The notes beneath the pieces are model-generated. The model had not been told where the DNA came from, did no database searches, and worked only from the letters and a program-made list of their open reading frames with translations. Source: Congeria kusceri (lineage: Eukaryota; Mollusca; Bivalvia; Myida; Dreissenidae). From it: a stretch of 64,000 nucleotides of DNA. Shown here piece after piece: positions 21,511 through 32,365 of the stretch. Where the stretch lies: the NCBI GenBank assembly GCA_027627225.1, contig CM051033.1, positions 13,744,558 to 13,808,557 on the forward strand, in the 5' to 3' direction. Within the stretch, counting starts at the first letter, position 1, and every line of letters starts with the position of its first letter. The position numbers and the translations under genes were made by a program.

Positions 21511-22576
21511 TCGGATGTGAAGACCACTGTACCACACAGAAGACGACATTTTTGTCAATACATTCTACACAGCAGTGTAAACAATCCCGTTTACACATAT
21601 GCCAGCTGGACGGATTTCCTCGGGATATCCCAGCAATAGCGGACTCTGACGTCATCACAGAGAGACGTGTTCTGATTGGATATTGTATCCACGCATGCAC
21701 GGGAAACCGTGTTGTTTATAAACATTGTCACGTGTACACATCGTTTTACCGGGGCCCTAACTGAACTTTATACTCACGAGTGAAATGAATCAATGAGCGT
21801 CAAAGGATCCATTATATCTCCGTCGATCGTCGTTGGATGTGATACTGACTTTGATGTGCTTTCAACTTAGCTGGAAGTTGTGTTTGGACACTTACTGTTT
21901 CCGGTCGTGAGTTTTATTTAATATTTTGTTTTATTTAAGTTTACATTGTGTGTGTATGTATGGACATATACTTGTATCAACTGGTAAGTATTTTGTTTGC
22001 TTAGTTTTCAGTTAATTTGATTATACATTAAATATCAGTTCCGTTTCGTTTAAAAACTATTTTGCTATAATTTCAATTTTAAGTAAGCAAGTTAACAAAA
22101 TTCTCACTGTAAATAAAATCTCAATTGTTGTTTGATATAGGCATAATCATTAATCATTTTAATTAGCTGTGTATATAGATTAAGTTTTTATAATTTTAGC
22201 TTGTTTTATTATTTAGGTGATAAATAAGTCTGATCTAGTCACAAGACACAGCACCTTGTTGCATGTTCGACACTTATCATAACCTACTTATTAACCCCTG
22301 TCGAATTTCTATATTTGATTGATTTACTTTTGATGCCCAGTTATATCAATGAGCCCTTGAAAAGTACGTATTACAAATCTGTTTGCGTGAACTCAATAAA
22401 TCCTTGCAAGGTAGCGCGCGATTTCGGTCGGTTCACGAATAGTTTGAAATATTACGCAATATTTCAAACGTAAACAAGCACGCATTATCGGAAAATTTAC
22501 AATAATCGATAATTGCCGGTTCGAGCAGTTAGAACCGCGGTATAGTCGCACAGATTAAACTAATTGATTGGTAGTT

Positions 22577-22648
22577 GCAGTAGCGCAGTCGGTAGAGTAT
22601 TGGATTAGTAATCTAACGGTAGTGAGTTCGATTCCAGTAGTTAGGAGG
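22577..22648 (+). other. tRNA-like sequence in the retrotransposon leader
   Basis: TAGCGCAGTCGGTAGAG resembles an A box with D arm, and GAGTTCGATTCC is a B box. A five-pair anticodon stem surrounds a loop reading TTAGTAA (AGT, threonine-like). The T and acceptor stems do not pair well. It is a captured tRNA pseudogene or SINE head, not a working tRNA. Confidence 0.45.
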
Positions 22649-23234
22649 ATTATTTCTTGGGAAAGTCGGTTTTCGTCGATGTACAGGCTACATGTGTTTA
22701 TTTAGAGTAATGGTTTAGTGTTAGGTCAAAGAGGTCATTAATAAAGTTAGCTATTTATAGAAGCGTGGTGACGTGACTGGTTTGACAGACGATTTGTATT
22801 ACACTAGTAGTCCCTCTTGAGTGATAGTATTAGTGTAGCAGTGGTTTCCCTTGATTGAGGTGATTAAATCGTGGTTAGTTCCCTTGAATAAAAGTTTAAA
22901 ATAAAGCGATTGTGAGTGTTAACTGAAAACAAAAACGAAAATATAATAAATTATTAGATTGAACTTTTAATTATTTCACTTTGTGAAATTATGTATGACA
23001 CATAAATAAAGTGTCCAGTAAAAAAATGTTTGTTGTTCATTATTGAACTTGAACTTGTGTTTTAATAAATATAAGTTAAATTATTATTGAACTTGAACTT
23101 GTCTATTGAACATAAATATTGTCTCCTGTTCAGTATATTTCATTTATTAAACATTGTGTGTTTGTGTTGATGATCGTTTATATTCACATTTTACTGCTTT
23201 TATTTGCGTCATATTAACGTATCTAGATTTGAGA

Positions 23235-24967
23235 ATGGCAGAAGCAATTAGTGAAAGAGAATTACGCCGTATCAGAAGAGAGCGACTAAGAGAAGAGATC
23301 TTAAAGGAGGAACAGGAATTAAACGAAAGGAGAATAAGAGAAAGGCCTGAAAGAGAATAACAAAGCGAGGTGTCGAGTGTTAGGGATGAAAAAGATAGTA
23401 TACTATCGAACGTCAACACAATTGACGAATATCAACATGAAGAAACGGTGGACTGCATTGAGCATGCAGCTATCAATGAAAAGTCAAGTCACTTCTTGGA
23501 AACTCAATTGAAACAAACCACGCCAAATTCTTTAAGTTACATTGACGAGCACATGAGGAAACTCGATATAACATTACGTGAATTAAACATGGACAAAACG
23601 TGACGATGGCAATAGAAATTATGCCTCCAGTGAATACCACATACAAACAAAAATTCGGGACAATTCTTTAAATGTGGTGGATAGAAAACCAGTAATAGAA
23701 GAACATTTGAGCGAAAGAGTACACGGTAGAAAAGGGAGTCAAAAGGAGGCAGAAAGTGTACGAAAATACAGTTTGAACGATGATATAAGGAAAGTACACG
23801 ATGAGTATGAAGAAATAAGAAGTCAATCTAGCAATTATGAACAAAAGAGCATTCAACGTCAGAGAATGAGGAATGACAAAGAGATGTTCCATAGATCGAT
23901 GCTTGAACAGAGATTGATACTGGAAAATTAATTTGAACGAAAGCGTCAGGCTGAAATGGAATTATTACGAAATATTGAATCACTCGAGTTACAGGAAAGA
24001 GAATTGATTCAGCAGCGGAATGAAAATGAACTACTGGAACGAGAAATAACAATAAGAAGAATAAAGGATGACGATGTGTATAGAAGGCCAGAAATACTAA
24101 AACAAAAAAGAGCTCTTTAAAATAAAATACAAAAGCGAGATAATAGTTCGAAAACTGAGACTAGAGCAAATCAAGTGTATACAGCAAGTTACCGACATTG
24201 CTGAGTTTTAACGGAGAGCATTTTGAAGAATGGAAGTTCGAAGTAGTATGTTTGATGAGGACAGCGTTGTATCCCGATTACGCATTATCGCAAGCAATCA
24301 GGAACTCATTAAAGATGATACACGAAAGCTACTGTTAACGACCAAACCATCTGATTCAGCAGAGGAGATCATTGCTAAAATGACAGAAATATTTGGAGAA
24401 GTAAAATCAAGAGAAAGAATCGTTCAAGATATTTATTCAGCTACACAAAAAGAAACAGAATCATGTTCTGCATAGGGAATAAGACTAGAGGCTCTTTTTC
24501 AACAAGCAGTTAATAAAGGAGAAATAGAAGAAAGTACAAAAAATAGCAAGCTGAAAGAAAGATTTTGGAGTGGATTGAAGTCTGAGAAACTGAAAACAGC
24601 AACAAGAGTTTCATATGAATCGACTGACAGTTTTGAAAAACTTAGAAGGGAAGCAAGATTAGTAGAGGAAGAAGAAAATCCGGTTAAGCTTTCAGAAACT
24701 GCAGTCTCAAATCAGCAAACAACGGACGATAGGTTTAAAGTTCTTGATGAGATGCTAGAAAGACTCAAGACAATAGAAGTTGAAATGAGTAAAATAAAAA
24801 AGCAAAATCAGAAGAGTACGAGAAATTATGAATCTTATGAATCGCTGAATTCTACAAACAAGGAGTGGAGACAAAACAGAGATAACCACAGAGGGCGTTA
24901 TTTTAGAGGAGGATTCAGAAGAGGTAGATATGCTTCAAACAGAGGACAGAATCAAGACAAAAGTTGA
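23235..24967 (+). pseudogene. gag-like region of the retrotransposon, broken
   Basis: Successive open stretches at 23235-23359, 23370-23603, 23674-23931, 24230-24475 and 24575-24967 are all Lys/Glu/Arg-rich and helical in character. They are separated by stops and frameshifts. The last ends in an arginine/glycine-rich tail (RGRYFRGGFRRGRY) that could bind RNA. No CCHC zinc knuckle is visible. The order and position before protease identify it as gag-like. It cannot encode one product. Confidence 0.75.
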
Positions 24968-25039
24968 AAGGATGAATCAAAAGGTGAAGGTGAACAGAGT
25001 AATTTAAACGAGAAACCGCTTTCACGAAGCGAACCAAAA

Positions 25040-28000
25040 ATAGAAAGCCCTACAAAGAGTACCCTAAAAGAAAGGCTGATAGGCGATTCAAACGAAGGGG
25101 TAATCATCATTGAAGGAAAAGAGATTAAAGCATTGATTGATACCGGATCAACGGTCACCACTTTGTCTGAAAGGTATTACAATCAAATGGATCCAAAGCC
25201 AGAACTTTGGCCGCTAACAGATTTTAAACTTCAGCTGACTGGAGCCAATGGTAACGCAATTATATATACAGGCTATATAGAAGTAACTGTGCAGCTACCG
25301 TGTGCGCCAAGACAGTCCCAAATACTCATACTCATATTGATAGTAAAAGATACAGAAATTTTTTTAATGCTCAAGTACCAGCCATTGTTCGAACGAACCT
25401 ATTACGAGAGTATAGGCCAGAATTTGAAATGCAAAGTGAAGAATTCCCTAGTTCGTGGCAACTGGCATTCACTACTATGGTATCCCCAATAGTAGGTCAG
25501 GTTAAAACTACAAAGACAGTAATTCTTCATCCAATGGAGACCATTACTGGTTTTGTAAGGAAGTCAGGAATCATTGAAGCAGCTGTTACAGAAACCAGTG
25601 AACTTCCTATAGCATTTAGTGTATGCCCTAGAGTTGTGAGCTTTGTGTGATTTGTAATCTTAAAGAAGTGAATGTATTAAGGCTTGTCCCTGTTTGCGAA
25701 AATGACACTGATAGTCAAGAAGAAGTGAAAGTGTATAACATTCAGACAGATGAATCACACCATGACATTAAGAATGAATTCGGTGTTGATATTGATGAGT
25801 CTGAATTGTCAGATGAACAAAAGAGTAAAGTGTACAGCTTATTTAAGAAATGGGAGATGATTTTTCCTAAGTCAAAAACTGATTTGGGGCATACTAACGA
25901 GGTGAAGCATAAAATTGAGTTAACTGATGAAGCTCCATGCAGAGAACCCTACAGACGTGTACCCACTCATCTTTTTAACGAAGTTAAAGAACACCTACAG
26001 GAGATGCTAGATGTCGGTGCCATCAGAGAATCGAAAAGCCCTTGGTCCTCAAACATTGTTATAGTAAGGAAGAAGGATGGAACACTTCGATGCTGCATAG
26101 ATTTTCGAAAACTGAACTCAAGAACAAAGAAAGATGCCTATGGAATTCCAAAAGTTGAAGATACATTACACATGCTTGCAGGATCAAAATATTTTTTCTA
26201 AACTGGGTTTGAAATCTGGTTACTGGCAAATAGAACTAGAAGAAGAAGACAAGGAAAAAACAGCTTTTCAAGTTCCAGGGGTTGGCTTCTTCGAATGCAA
26301 CAAACTTCCGTTTGGATTATGTAACGCTCCGGCGACATTCCAGAGGTTAATGGAGCGCTGCATGGGTGATCTGAACTTAAAAGAGTGTCTAATATATTTA
26401 GATGACATTGTGCTGTTCTCATCTGACATAAATTCCCACCTAGATAGACTAAATTCAGTTTTTCTCCCGCCTAGCACAATATAACATGAAAGTAAACCCT
26501 AAAAAGTGCGAGTTTTTCAAAACCAAGACTACTTACCTGGGCCATGTTGTTTCAGCAGACGGCATACAAGCTGATCCACAGAAGGTTGAAGCTGTTAAAA
26601 ACTGGCCGGTTCCAAAATCACTGAAAGATGTCAGGAAATTTCTAGGATTTGCCGGCTACTACAGGCGATTTATTATGGGTTTTTCAAATGTAGCTAGACC
26701 TTTGAACGATCTGCTTCTAGGAACATCGACAAAGAAGTCCGCCAAGAAAGTCCCAAAACCAAAATTCAGATGGGAGTCCAGTCAACAAGACGCGTGTGAT
26801 GTTTTGAAGCAGAAACTGGCCAATCCCCCGATTCTTGCCTATGCCGACTACACCTTGCCATTTACATTACACACACATGCCTCTGGCACCGGACTTGGCG
26901 CTGTACAGTACCAGAAGCAAGACGGAAAGGACCGCGTAGTGGCTTACGCAAGTAGAAGTGTCACAAAAGCTGAGAGGAATTATCCAGCTCACAAGCTCGA
27001 GTTTCTCGCCGTCAAGTGGGCCGTGTGTGATAAGTTCCACGACTACTTATACGGCGGGAAATTTGAGGTTGTACCCTCTTACCTATGTGACGACATCAGC
27101 GAAACTCGACACTACAGGACAGAGATGGATTGCGTCACTAGCGAATTACGACTTTAGCATTCGTTATCGCAAGGGTAAGAACAACAACGATGCAGACGGA
27201 CTCAGTCGCATTTCTTCATCGGTCATGAACGCCATATGTACATCAGCTGAGTTGGACATTCCGATTCATCAGACCTTGGTTTCGCCCGGGAATGAGCCAT
27301 CATTGAACGATCCAAGTGATATACCTGAAGATCTTCTTCACACACATAGCCTTTCTAACAAGGACTGGATCAAGGTTCAGTCAGATGACCCAGGGCTGAA
27401 AGAAATTATTTGTCACATTCGTAATGGCACTAGACCTTCTTCGAAGGATAGCTGCAAATTGTATATTCGCGAATGGGACAAACTTATCATACAGAATGGA
27501 GTACTAATCCACAAGGCGTTGGTCAATGACGTAAACCGAACACAGATTGTTGTTCCAGTACACCTTCGAGATGACATGTTTAAAGCGCTCCATGATGATA
27601 TTGGGCACCACTAGCCTTATGAAGGAGCGATTTTACTGGCCTGGGTTGGATGCGTTTGTTGCTAAAAATATCAAACAGTGTGGTCGCTGTACTCGTAGAA
27701 AACGAAACCCAGACAGAGCTGAACTTCAGCCTATTGAGTCAAAAGCACCATTGGAAATTGTGTGCATTGATTATTTGTCTCTTGAAAGGTCAAAGGGTTG
27801 TTTTGAAAATGTGTTGGTCATAACTAATCATTTTAGTCGTTATGCACAAGCGTATCCTACACGCAATCAAACGGCTAAAACAGCAGTAAAAGTATTGTTT
27901 GACCAGTTTATTGTCCATTATGGGTTCCCTGCTAGGTTGCACTCTGACCAAGGTGCAAATTTTACATCTACACTAATCAAAGAATTGTGTGAAATTGCAG

Positions 28001-28598
28001 GTATGGACAAGAGCAGAACCACACCCTACCACCCAATGGGCAACGGCGAAACGGAGCGGTTCAACCAGACTTTACTCTGCATGTTAGGCACCCTAGAAGA
28101 ACACCAAAAGGCCGATTGGAAGTCATATATTCCAACATTGGTGCATGCCTATAATTCCACACATCACAAAAGTACGGGATTCTCTCCATACTTTTTGATG
28201 TTTGGTAGGCATCCACGCTTGGCTATTGATGCTTTTCTTGGGCTGCCTACAGACGACATTCGTGACAAGCAACATACCGAGTACGTTGCTAAGCTTCGCA
28301 CAAGACTCAGTGAGTCTTATGAAAAAGCGCGCCAAAACTCAAGGTCATCTGGGTTATCGAACAACAACCGGTACGACTAAACAGCTAGATCTACCCAACT
28401 GCAACCCGGTGATATAGTTCTGGTACGCAACGTTGCGATGAGAGGCAAGCAGAAGTTGGCAGATCGTTGGGAACACTACCCGTACGTAGTTTTAAGCCAG
28501 CCGAACCCAGACACACCTGTGTATGAGGTCAAGCGTGACGGGGCGCGATTCAAGAAAACCAACATCCTACATCGAAATCAAGCATGTGCGTCATAATC
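25040..28598 (+). pseudogene. pol region: protease, reverse transcriptase, RNase H, integrase, broken
   Basis: The protease motif ALIDTGS has its DTG at 25139-25147. Reverse transcriptase spans about 25880-26480 with KKDGTLRCCIDFRKLN, FGLCNAPATFQRLM and the YLDD site at 26395-26406. A frameshift separates the fingers from the palm near 26200. RNase H spans about 26830-27150, with the first catalytic Asp apparently replaced by His (THASGTG). Integrase spans about 27560-28380 with CGRCTRRK of the zinc finger, CIDY, HSDQGANF and GNGETERF of the DDE core. A C-terminal GKQKLADRWE module follows in another frame at 28396-28598. Stops occur near 26201, 26484, 27157, 27614 and 28380. It is inactive. 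Confidence 0.92.
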
Positions 28599-28599
28599 G

Positions 28600-29418
28600 A
28601 GTTTCTCGCATGAAGAAAATCATATACAGGAAACAACGGAGCAACGGTCAGCTTCATCAGTCACATAATCCGACTCAGAATCTGATGTGGTGGCCGAGAC
28701 TGTTTCTAGGCCTCAGAGAAATAAGAAGAAACCGCAGTGGATGACAACGGGTGATTTTATAACTTAAGTCGGATATCAATATTGAATCACATTTTACCGT
28801 TTTATTATTTTAAAACTTTAGAACTTATTTACTACTGATTTTGATGATAATTTTTGTTATGCCTGTCATGTATAAATGCAAAATATTAATGTTGATCACG
28901 ATATTGCATTCTGTCATGTATTCATGTATTCAGTCCAATCGTGAAATCGTATTCAGCTGTGAATTCGTATTCAGTTGTGAAGTGATATTCAGTTCACAGT
29001 ATTCAGTATTATAGTTGTGTTGCAGGTATAAATGGTTGCTGTTGTTTGACCGGATTCTGTGCTTATTATCGAAAATACGTACCTACTGTACTAGTATATT
29101 TAGTAGTTGAGCATTCGTAGATGTTGCAGTTATACCGTTAGGCAGTTTGCATCGTCAAAATATCGCGAGCAGTTTGCATCGTCAAAATATCGCGAGCGTT
29201 TGTAATATTTTAAATATTACCGGGTTATATTAAATTTTCTTAACCGTGCATTCCGTAGCCGTTTTGATGCACATTGCGTCATATTATAATATATAACTGT
29301 ATTATTATCATCATTATTATATTATATAACTTATATTATTGCTGATTTTAAGTTGTAGTGAATACCCGTTATTAATAATGTATAAGTCAGGAGACTTATT
29401 TTATAGGCAGGGGAAGTA
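28600..29418 (+). other. Retrotransposon 3' untranslated region and polypurine tract
   Basis: There is no frame here. A local duplication, GCAGTTTGCATCGTCAAAAT followed by ATCGCGAGC, occurs twice at about 29140-29198. The purine-rich GGCAGGGGAAG directly before the 3' LTR (29406-29416) is the likely plus-strand primer. Confidence 0.7.
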
Positions 29419-29979
29419 TGTCAGAGAGCGATTGAACAAATTATTATTGCCCGTGAAATATATTCAAATGCGCGATTTACATCTGTCTTTTAACTATCAA
29501 CTATAATTCCTTTCTATACTTCTTTAGGGTTATTATACTATCAAGTCTAACCAGTTTTCATCACAACCTGTCACGCATGACACGACTTCGCCGTTGCTCA
29601 CGTGACAAGTGGAAGTGACCGCGCAATTGCCACTTGACCGCCTTACGAGCAACGTCTTAGTAAATATAAATATATGTTTGATATATAGTTCTGTTATTAC
29701 AGGTTAGTGATAGCTTATTAATTACTTTTGTATTGCTGTAAATTGTATTTAATTGCAACGTATTGTGTTATTATTTTAATGCTAATTGATATCAATGCGT
29801 CAATACTTGTTTTGTAATGATTGATTATATTAAGGCATTTGCGACTTGACCGCCATACGAGCAACGTCTTAGTAAATATAAATATATATATCTTTGATAT
29901 ATAGTACTGTTATTACAGTTCTGTTATTACAGTCCCTGAATGAACCCATTATAAATACTTGCCGAGGGCTACGTCGACA
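29419..29979 (+). repeat. 3' LTR with internal duplication
   Basis: The 561-bp LTR opens TGTCAGAG and ends GTCGACA. A segment with CTTGACCGCC, ACGAGCAACGTCTTAGTAAA and a TATAGTTCTGTTATTACAG-type end occurs twice, around 29633-29701 and 29845-29923. The two copies are separated by about 140 bp that lacks a counterpart in the 5' LTR. Confidence 0.88.
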
Positions 29980-30190
29980 TACGCAATATATGTTCGCCAT
30001 ATATCAGAAAGCGCAGCTATGCAATATTTGTTCACCAGTTGATCATAATTGAATGCACAGCAGCACCGCAAAATATGTTCGCAATTTGGTCATAACAGGA
30101 TGCTCAGCTATACAATATGTGTTCGCCAGATGTTCATTGCTGAGTGAACCGCATAGATCTCAACCAGATATTCATTTCTGAATGTAGCGC
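29980..30190. repeat. Satellite remainder right of the retrotransposon
   Basis: About five degenerate 38-40-bp units (CAATATATGTTCGCC, CAGCTATGCAATATTTG) continue the array interrupted at 21078. Confidence 0.9.
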
Positions 30191-30208
30191 TAATCAGGTG
30201 ATGTAAGA

Positions 30209-30568
30209 CAGCGGCGTAGCTTCCTTTAAGCACTATAGGCACGTGCCTATACATTTTTTTCCAGAGATGAAATATTTAAATATGCCAAAAATGCAATAAA
30301 AACAAGAGGGGGGATGGGGGTGAGGGGATCTTTCTTGGCTGTGTTGATACTTCATTGTTTAACGAGTCGATTACGTCAGTATGAAAAAAAATTCATGCAA
30401 CAAACGCTTATTTTACAATTATTTTGTACATTCGGGGTTTAGCTAAAGTTAGTTGTTTGTAGCCACATACGATTATAAACACTCCTGGCCCAAAGTATCG
30501 CTTATAGCGTCAATTTGTAGATTCCGCCTATTGTGCCTATACATTTTTTTACCCAAGCTACGCCCCTG
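30209..30568. mobile_element. 360-bp inverted-repeat element
   Basis: CAGCGGCGTAGCTT and AAGCTACGCCCCTG are near-perfect terminal inverted repeats. TAAGA flanks both sides exactly (30204-30208, 30569-30573). GTGCCTATACATTTTTTT occurs near both ends in direct orientation. The CAG-type ends suggest a hAT relative, but only five bases of duplication are certain. Confidence 0.8.
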
Positions 30569-30573
30569 TAAGA

Positions 30574-31206
30574 AGAGCTTAGCCATAACATTAGAGTACA
30601 TGTATGTATAGTTGCTTTTTACATAGTGGCAATATTATCATTTGAATTAAAATTACAAAGGCATGTATACTCGATAAAATACAGATGCCCTATGTGGATC
30701 AATTCCTATCTCTCAAAAATTGTCTGAATTGTACTTAACTTAGTAGAGATTTCATCACTTTTTACTAATTATTAAACAATACGGATCAAAATAAAAGTAC
30801 TCGTATCCAAATTGATATGATGTATTATATAGTATAGTAAATGTATTTGCATTTCAGTAAACGTAAGTCTACGCGCTTACATTCGACATTCACTATGGCA
30901 ACGAAGGCAATCACTAGCATCACTTGCAACAGCTTGTTCATTTTGGCGACCGCGTAGAGTTCGAAACTAAACTAAAACCCGCAAGCTGGCATTTGCGAGA
31001 ACATCTCGAGCAACCTAAATTTGTGTGGTTTACATACACACCAACATCACGATTTCACAAGAAAAAAGGTTTTATCAATAATTAACAAGAGATGTTGCTG
31101 TCCGAAATACTGTTTTAGTACCTGTTTGGTTAATGGTTCGTGGACTCAGGACATGGCGAAAACATGGCGAATGGCAGTACTATGTCAGTGCTAACACGAC
31201 ATAATG
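30574..31206. other. Intergenic, nothing recognised
   Basis: No supported gene or repeat. Confidence 0.5.
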
Positions 31207-31218
31207 ACGTATAAATGC

Positions 31219-31503
31219 TTTTTGTGATTTTTCGCCGTATTCAACAGTATTTCAGTCATATAACGGCGGTAAGTTATCCTACTCACACTTTTCCTGGGTA
31301 AGCTGGTTTACCAGTACTAACTGCACATACTTATGCCAGTAACTGACAACTGCCCTACATGAATCAGAGGTAGGGGGAAAATGGCCGTAGAAATAATTTC
31401 ATGACCAATCCCCACATAAGTTATGTGGCAGGGCTGGGAATCGAACCAGCGATCCTAGGATTTGTAGTCCAGCGCTCTACCAACTGAGCTAGCCGGCCCG
31501 GCT
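31219..31503 (-). mobile_element. Full-length tRNA-derived SINE
   Basis: On the minus strand a tRNA-like head (31433-31500) is followed by a conserved-looking body with CATAACTTATGTGGGGATTG and CATAAGTATGTGCAGTTAGT. The tail contains ATGACTGAAATACTGTTGAA and ends A-rich. A 12-bp duplication, ACGTATAAATGC at 31207-31218 and 31504-31515, flanks it exactly. The body and tail resemble conserved domains of bivalve SINEs as I recall them. Confidence 0.9.
31433..31500 (-). other. tRNA-like SINE head, anticodon loop ACA
   Basis: It has a clear A box (TAGCTCAGTTGGTAGAGCG) and B box (GGTTCGATTCC). The loop CTACAAA gives anticodon ACA. The anticodon stem has two mismatches, and a base is missing in the T stem, so this is a SINE promoter and not a tRNA gene. 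Confidence 0.8.
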
Positions 31504-31660
31504 ACGTATAAATGCATGCAATCATTTTTTATTTATGTCCTATTATAAAACTATGATATTAGTATCAAGGTAAATGGTCACGAGCGGCTTTATAACGACT
31601 TGTCGTCTGCATCGATCACCAGATGTCAAGGTCTCAATTACCTCTGTTAAGGCCAACAAA

Positions 31661-31870
31661 AGTATTGTTTTGGGCAACCCTACCCTATCTAGCGAACCCC
31701 CCCCCCCCCTCCCTCCGACGATTTTAGCGACGATTGTTTTCCATCAAATTCGTCAGATTTTAGATAATTTTCAATGTATTTAGACCGATGAGTCTTTAAA
31801 AAAGGTTTAAAAAATCAATCCAGGTCCTACCTAACTTTTTTCGGACCATTGCCTGAAACACACATTATTT
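31661..31870. repeat. Fragment of the GGGTAGGTAGG inverted-repeat family
   Basis: AATCAATCCAGGTCCTACCT and CATTGCCTGAAACACACATT are the reverse complement of the left part of the element at 1478-2741. A run of C lies in the middle. Confidence 0.55.
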
Positions 31871-32112
31871 TTGTTTTTGCCTAAGGACTGTACATGTATA
31901 CATCCATGTGTACATTCAGGTGCGAGTACAGGTTTCGGGTTAGAGGGGTGGAAAAATAACAAATAACTTATACATGTCAAAAATCTATATATTTTGCAAA
32001 ACAATAACAGTCAAACAGTGGTATATCACAATTTAGCATTTTGCGGAGATTTTAGACGTTTACTTACATTATGTGCAATATGTAACCTGTTAAGACATCT
32101 GATAAACTTATA

Positions 32113-32361
32113 TGAGGTGTGTCGTGGGCAAACCGGGCTTAATGCATGTGCGTAAAGTGTCGTACCGCATTAGCCTGTGCAGTCCGCAGGACGGCACTTT
32201 CCGCCTACAGCGGATTTATGTTTAGAAGAGACTTCCTTGAAACAGAAAATTCCATAAAAGCGGAAAGAGTCGTCCCTGATTAGCCTGTGCGGATTGCACA
32301 GGCAGATTCAGGACGATACTTTACGCACATGCATTAAGCCCGGTATTCCCACGACACGCCT
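32113..32361. mobile_element. Full-length GTGTCGTCC inverted-repeat element (reference copy)
   Basis: TGAGGTGTGTCGTGGGCAAA opens it and TCCCACGACACGCCTTA closes it. Inside each terminus lies GCATGTGCGTAAAGTGTCG or its complement. The centre has AGAAGAGACTTCCTTGAAAC and AGAAAATTCCATAAAAGCGG. It is about 250 bp and non-coding. The other copies in the window are fragments or variants of this unit. Confidence 0.92.
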
Positions 32362-32365
32362 TAAA

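Larger units (their letters stand above)
21079..29979 (+). mobile_element. Decayed Ty3/Gypsy-like LTR retrotransposon
   Basis: The 8.9-kb element is inserted in the satellite, with TACGC at 21075-21079 and 29980-29984 as target duplication. The order is 5' LTR, lysine-tRNA-type primer site, gag-like frames, protease, reverse transcriptase, RNase H, integrase, polypurine tract and 3' LTR. This order with integrase last is Ty3/Gypsy. Many stops and frameshifts interrupt gag and pol, so it is inactive. No envelope-like frame is visible. Confidence 0.93.

Noticed and set aside
21359..21764. Frames of 113-117 codons across the 5' LTR and leader
   Set aside because: They span the LTR end, primer site and leader of the retrotransposon, with no recognisable domain.
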